Shown here: positions 33,262-33,273 of the stretch, in pieces | Numbering within the stretch: the stretch's first letter is position 1 | Layout: each line of letters begins with the position of its first letter | Source of the DNA: a virus | Length of the DNA stretch: 33,273 nt | Reading direction: 5' to 3' (one strand) | Virus record (IMG/VR): IMGVR_UViG_3300048928_000297 | Coordinates: 1-33,273 of that record | Position numbers and translations under genes: made by a program | The notes under the pieces: generated by a model | Told to the model about the DNA's origin: nothing | Database searches by the model: none | Seen by the model: the letters and a program-made list of their open reading frames with translations, nothing else

Positions 33262-33273
33262 AGGAAACGATTA

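Overview
The window is the larger part of a temperate, lambda-like siphophage (HK97-type head, long non-contractile tail) integrated next to a tRNA gene with a CAT anticodon in a high-GC host. The protein style and GC content suggest a Burkholderiales bacterium of the Bordetella/Achromobacter kind; this is inferred by eye, not by search. The prophage leaves the window on the left inside a tail-fibre gene. Lysis genes and the second attachment site are not seen and are probably beyond that edge.

Layout from right to left: tRNA (33183-33261, minus); integrase and an excisionase-like HTH gene; a long plus-strand early operon (24554-33166) of tightly overlapping genes, including an ASCH-like protein, a C5-cytosine DNA methyltransferase with a repeat-rich recognition region, a FlbD-like small protein, a dNMP kinase and a DUF2303 protein; then the immunity region (about 23143-24503). 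The immunity region has a Cro-like gene (minus), a short CI-like repressor gene (plus), a lipoprotein gene in the rex position, and two clusters of three 18-bp operators each (consensus CAACCCAT-NN-ATGGGTTG). The clusters have almost the same internal spacing (21 then 31/32 bp) and lie over good P_R and P_L promoter candidates.

Leftward (minus) from P_R come a CII(CP76)-like regulator, a winged-HTH protein, an unknown protein, a replication-organiser-like protein, a Q-like sigma-region-4 HTH protein, an unknown membrane protein and an HNH endonuclease. A noncoding stretch with repeats follows (candidate cos region). Then come the late genes: TerS, TerL, portal, prohead protease, major capsid, a small head-region protein, connector, head closure, gp10-like, DUF3168, major tail protein, the G and G-T tail chaperones (with a clear programmed -1 frameshift signal), tape measure, three tail-tip assembly proteins (one NlpC/P60-like), the J-like tip protein, an intrinsic terminator, and a fibre with an SGNH-hydrolase domain that runs off the left edge.

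The best items to follow up are the symmetric operator architecture with probable leaderless cro and cI messages, the complete frameshift cassette, the candidate cos repeats, the TerS/TerL junction with a second A AAA AAC heptamer, the methyltransferase repeats, and the small accessory genes antisense to the P_R operon.
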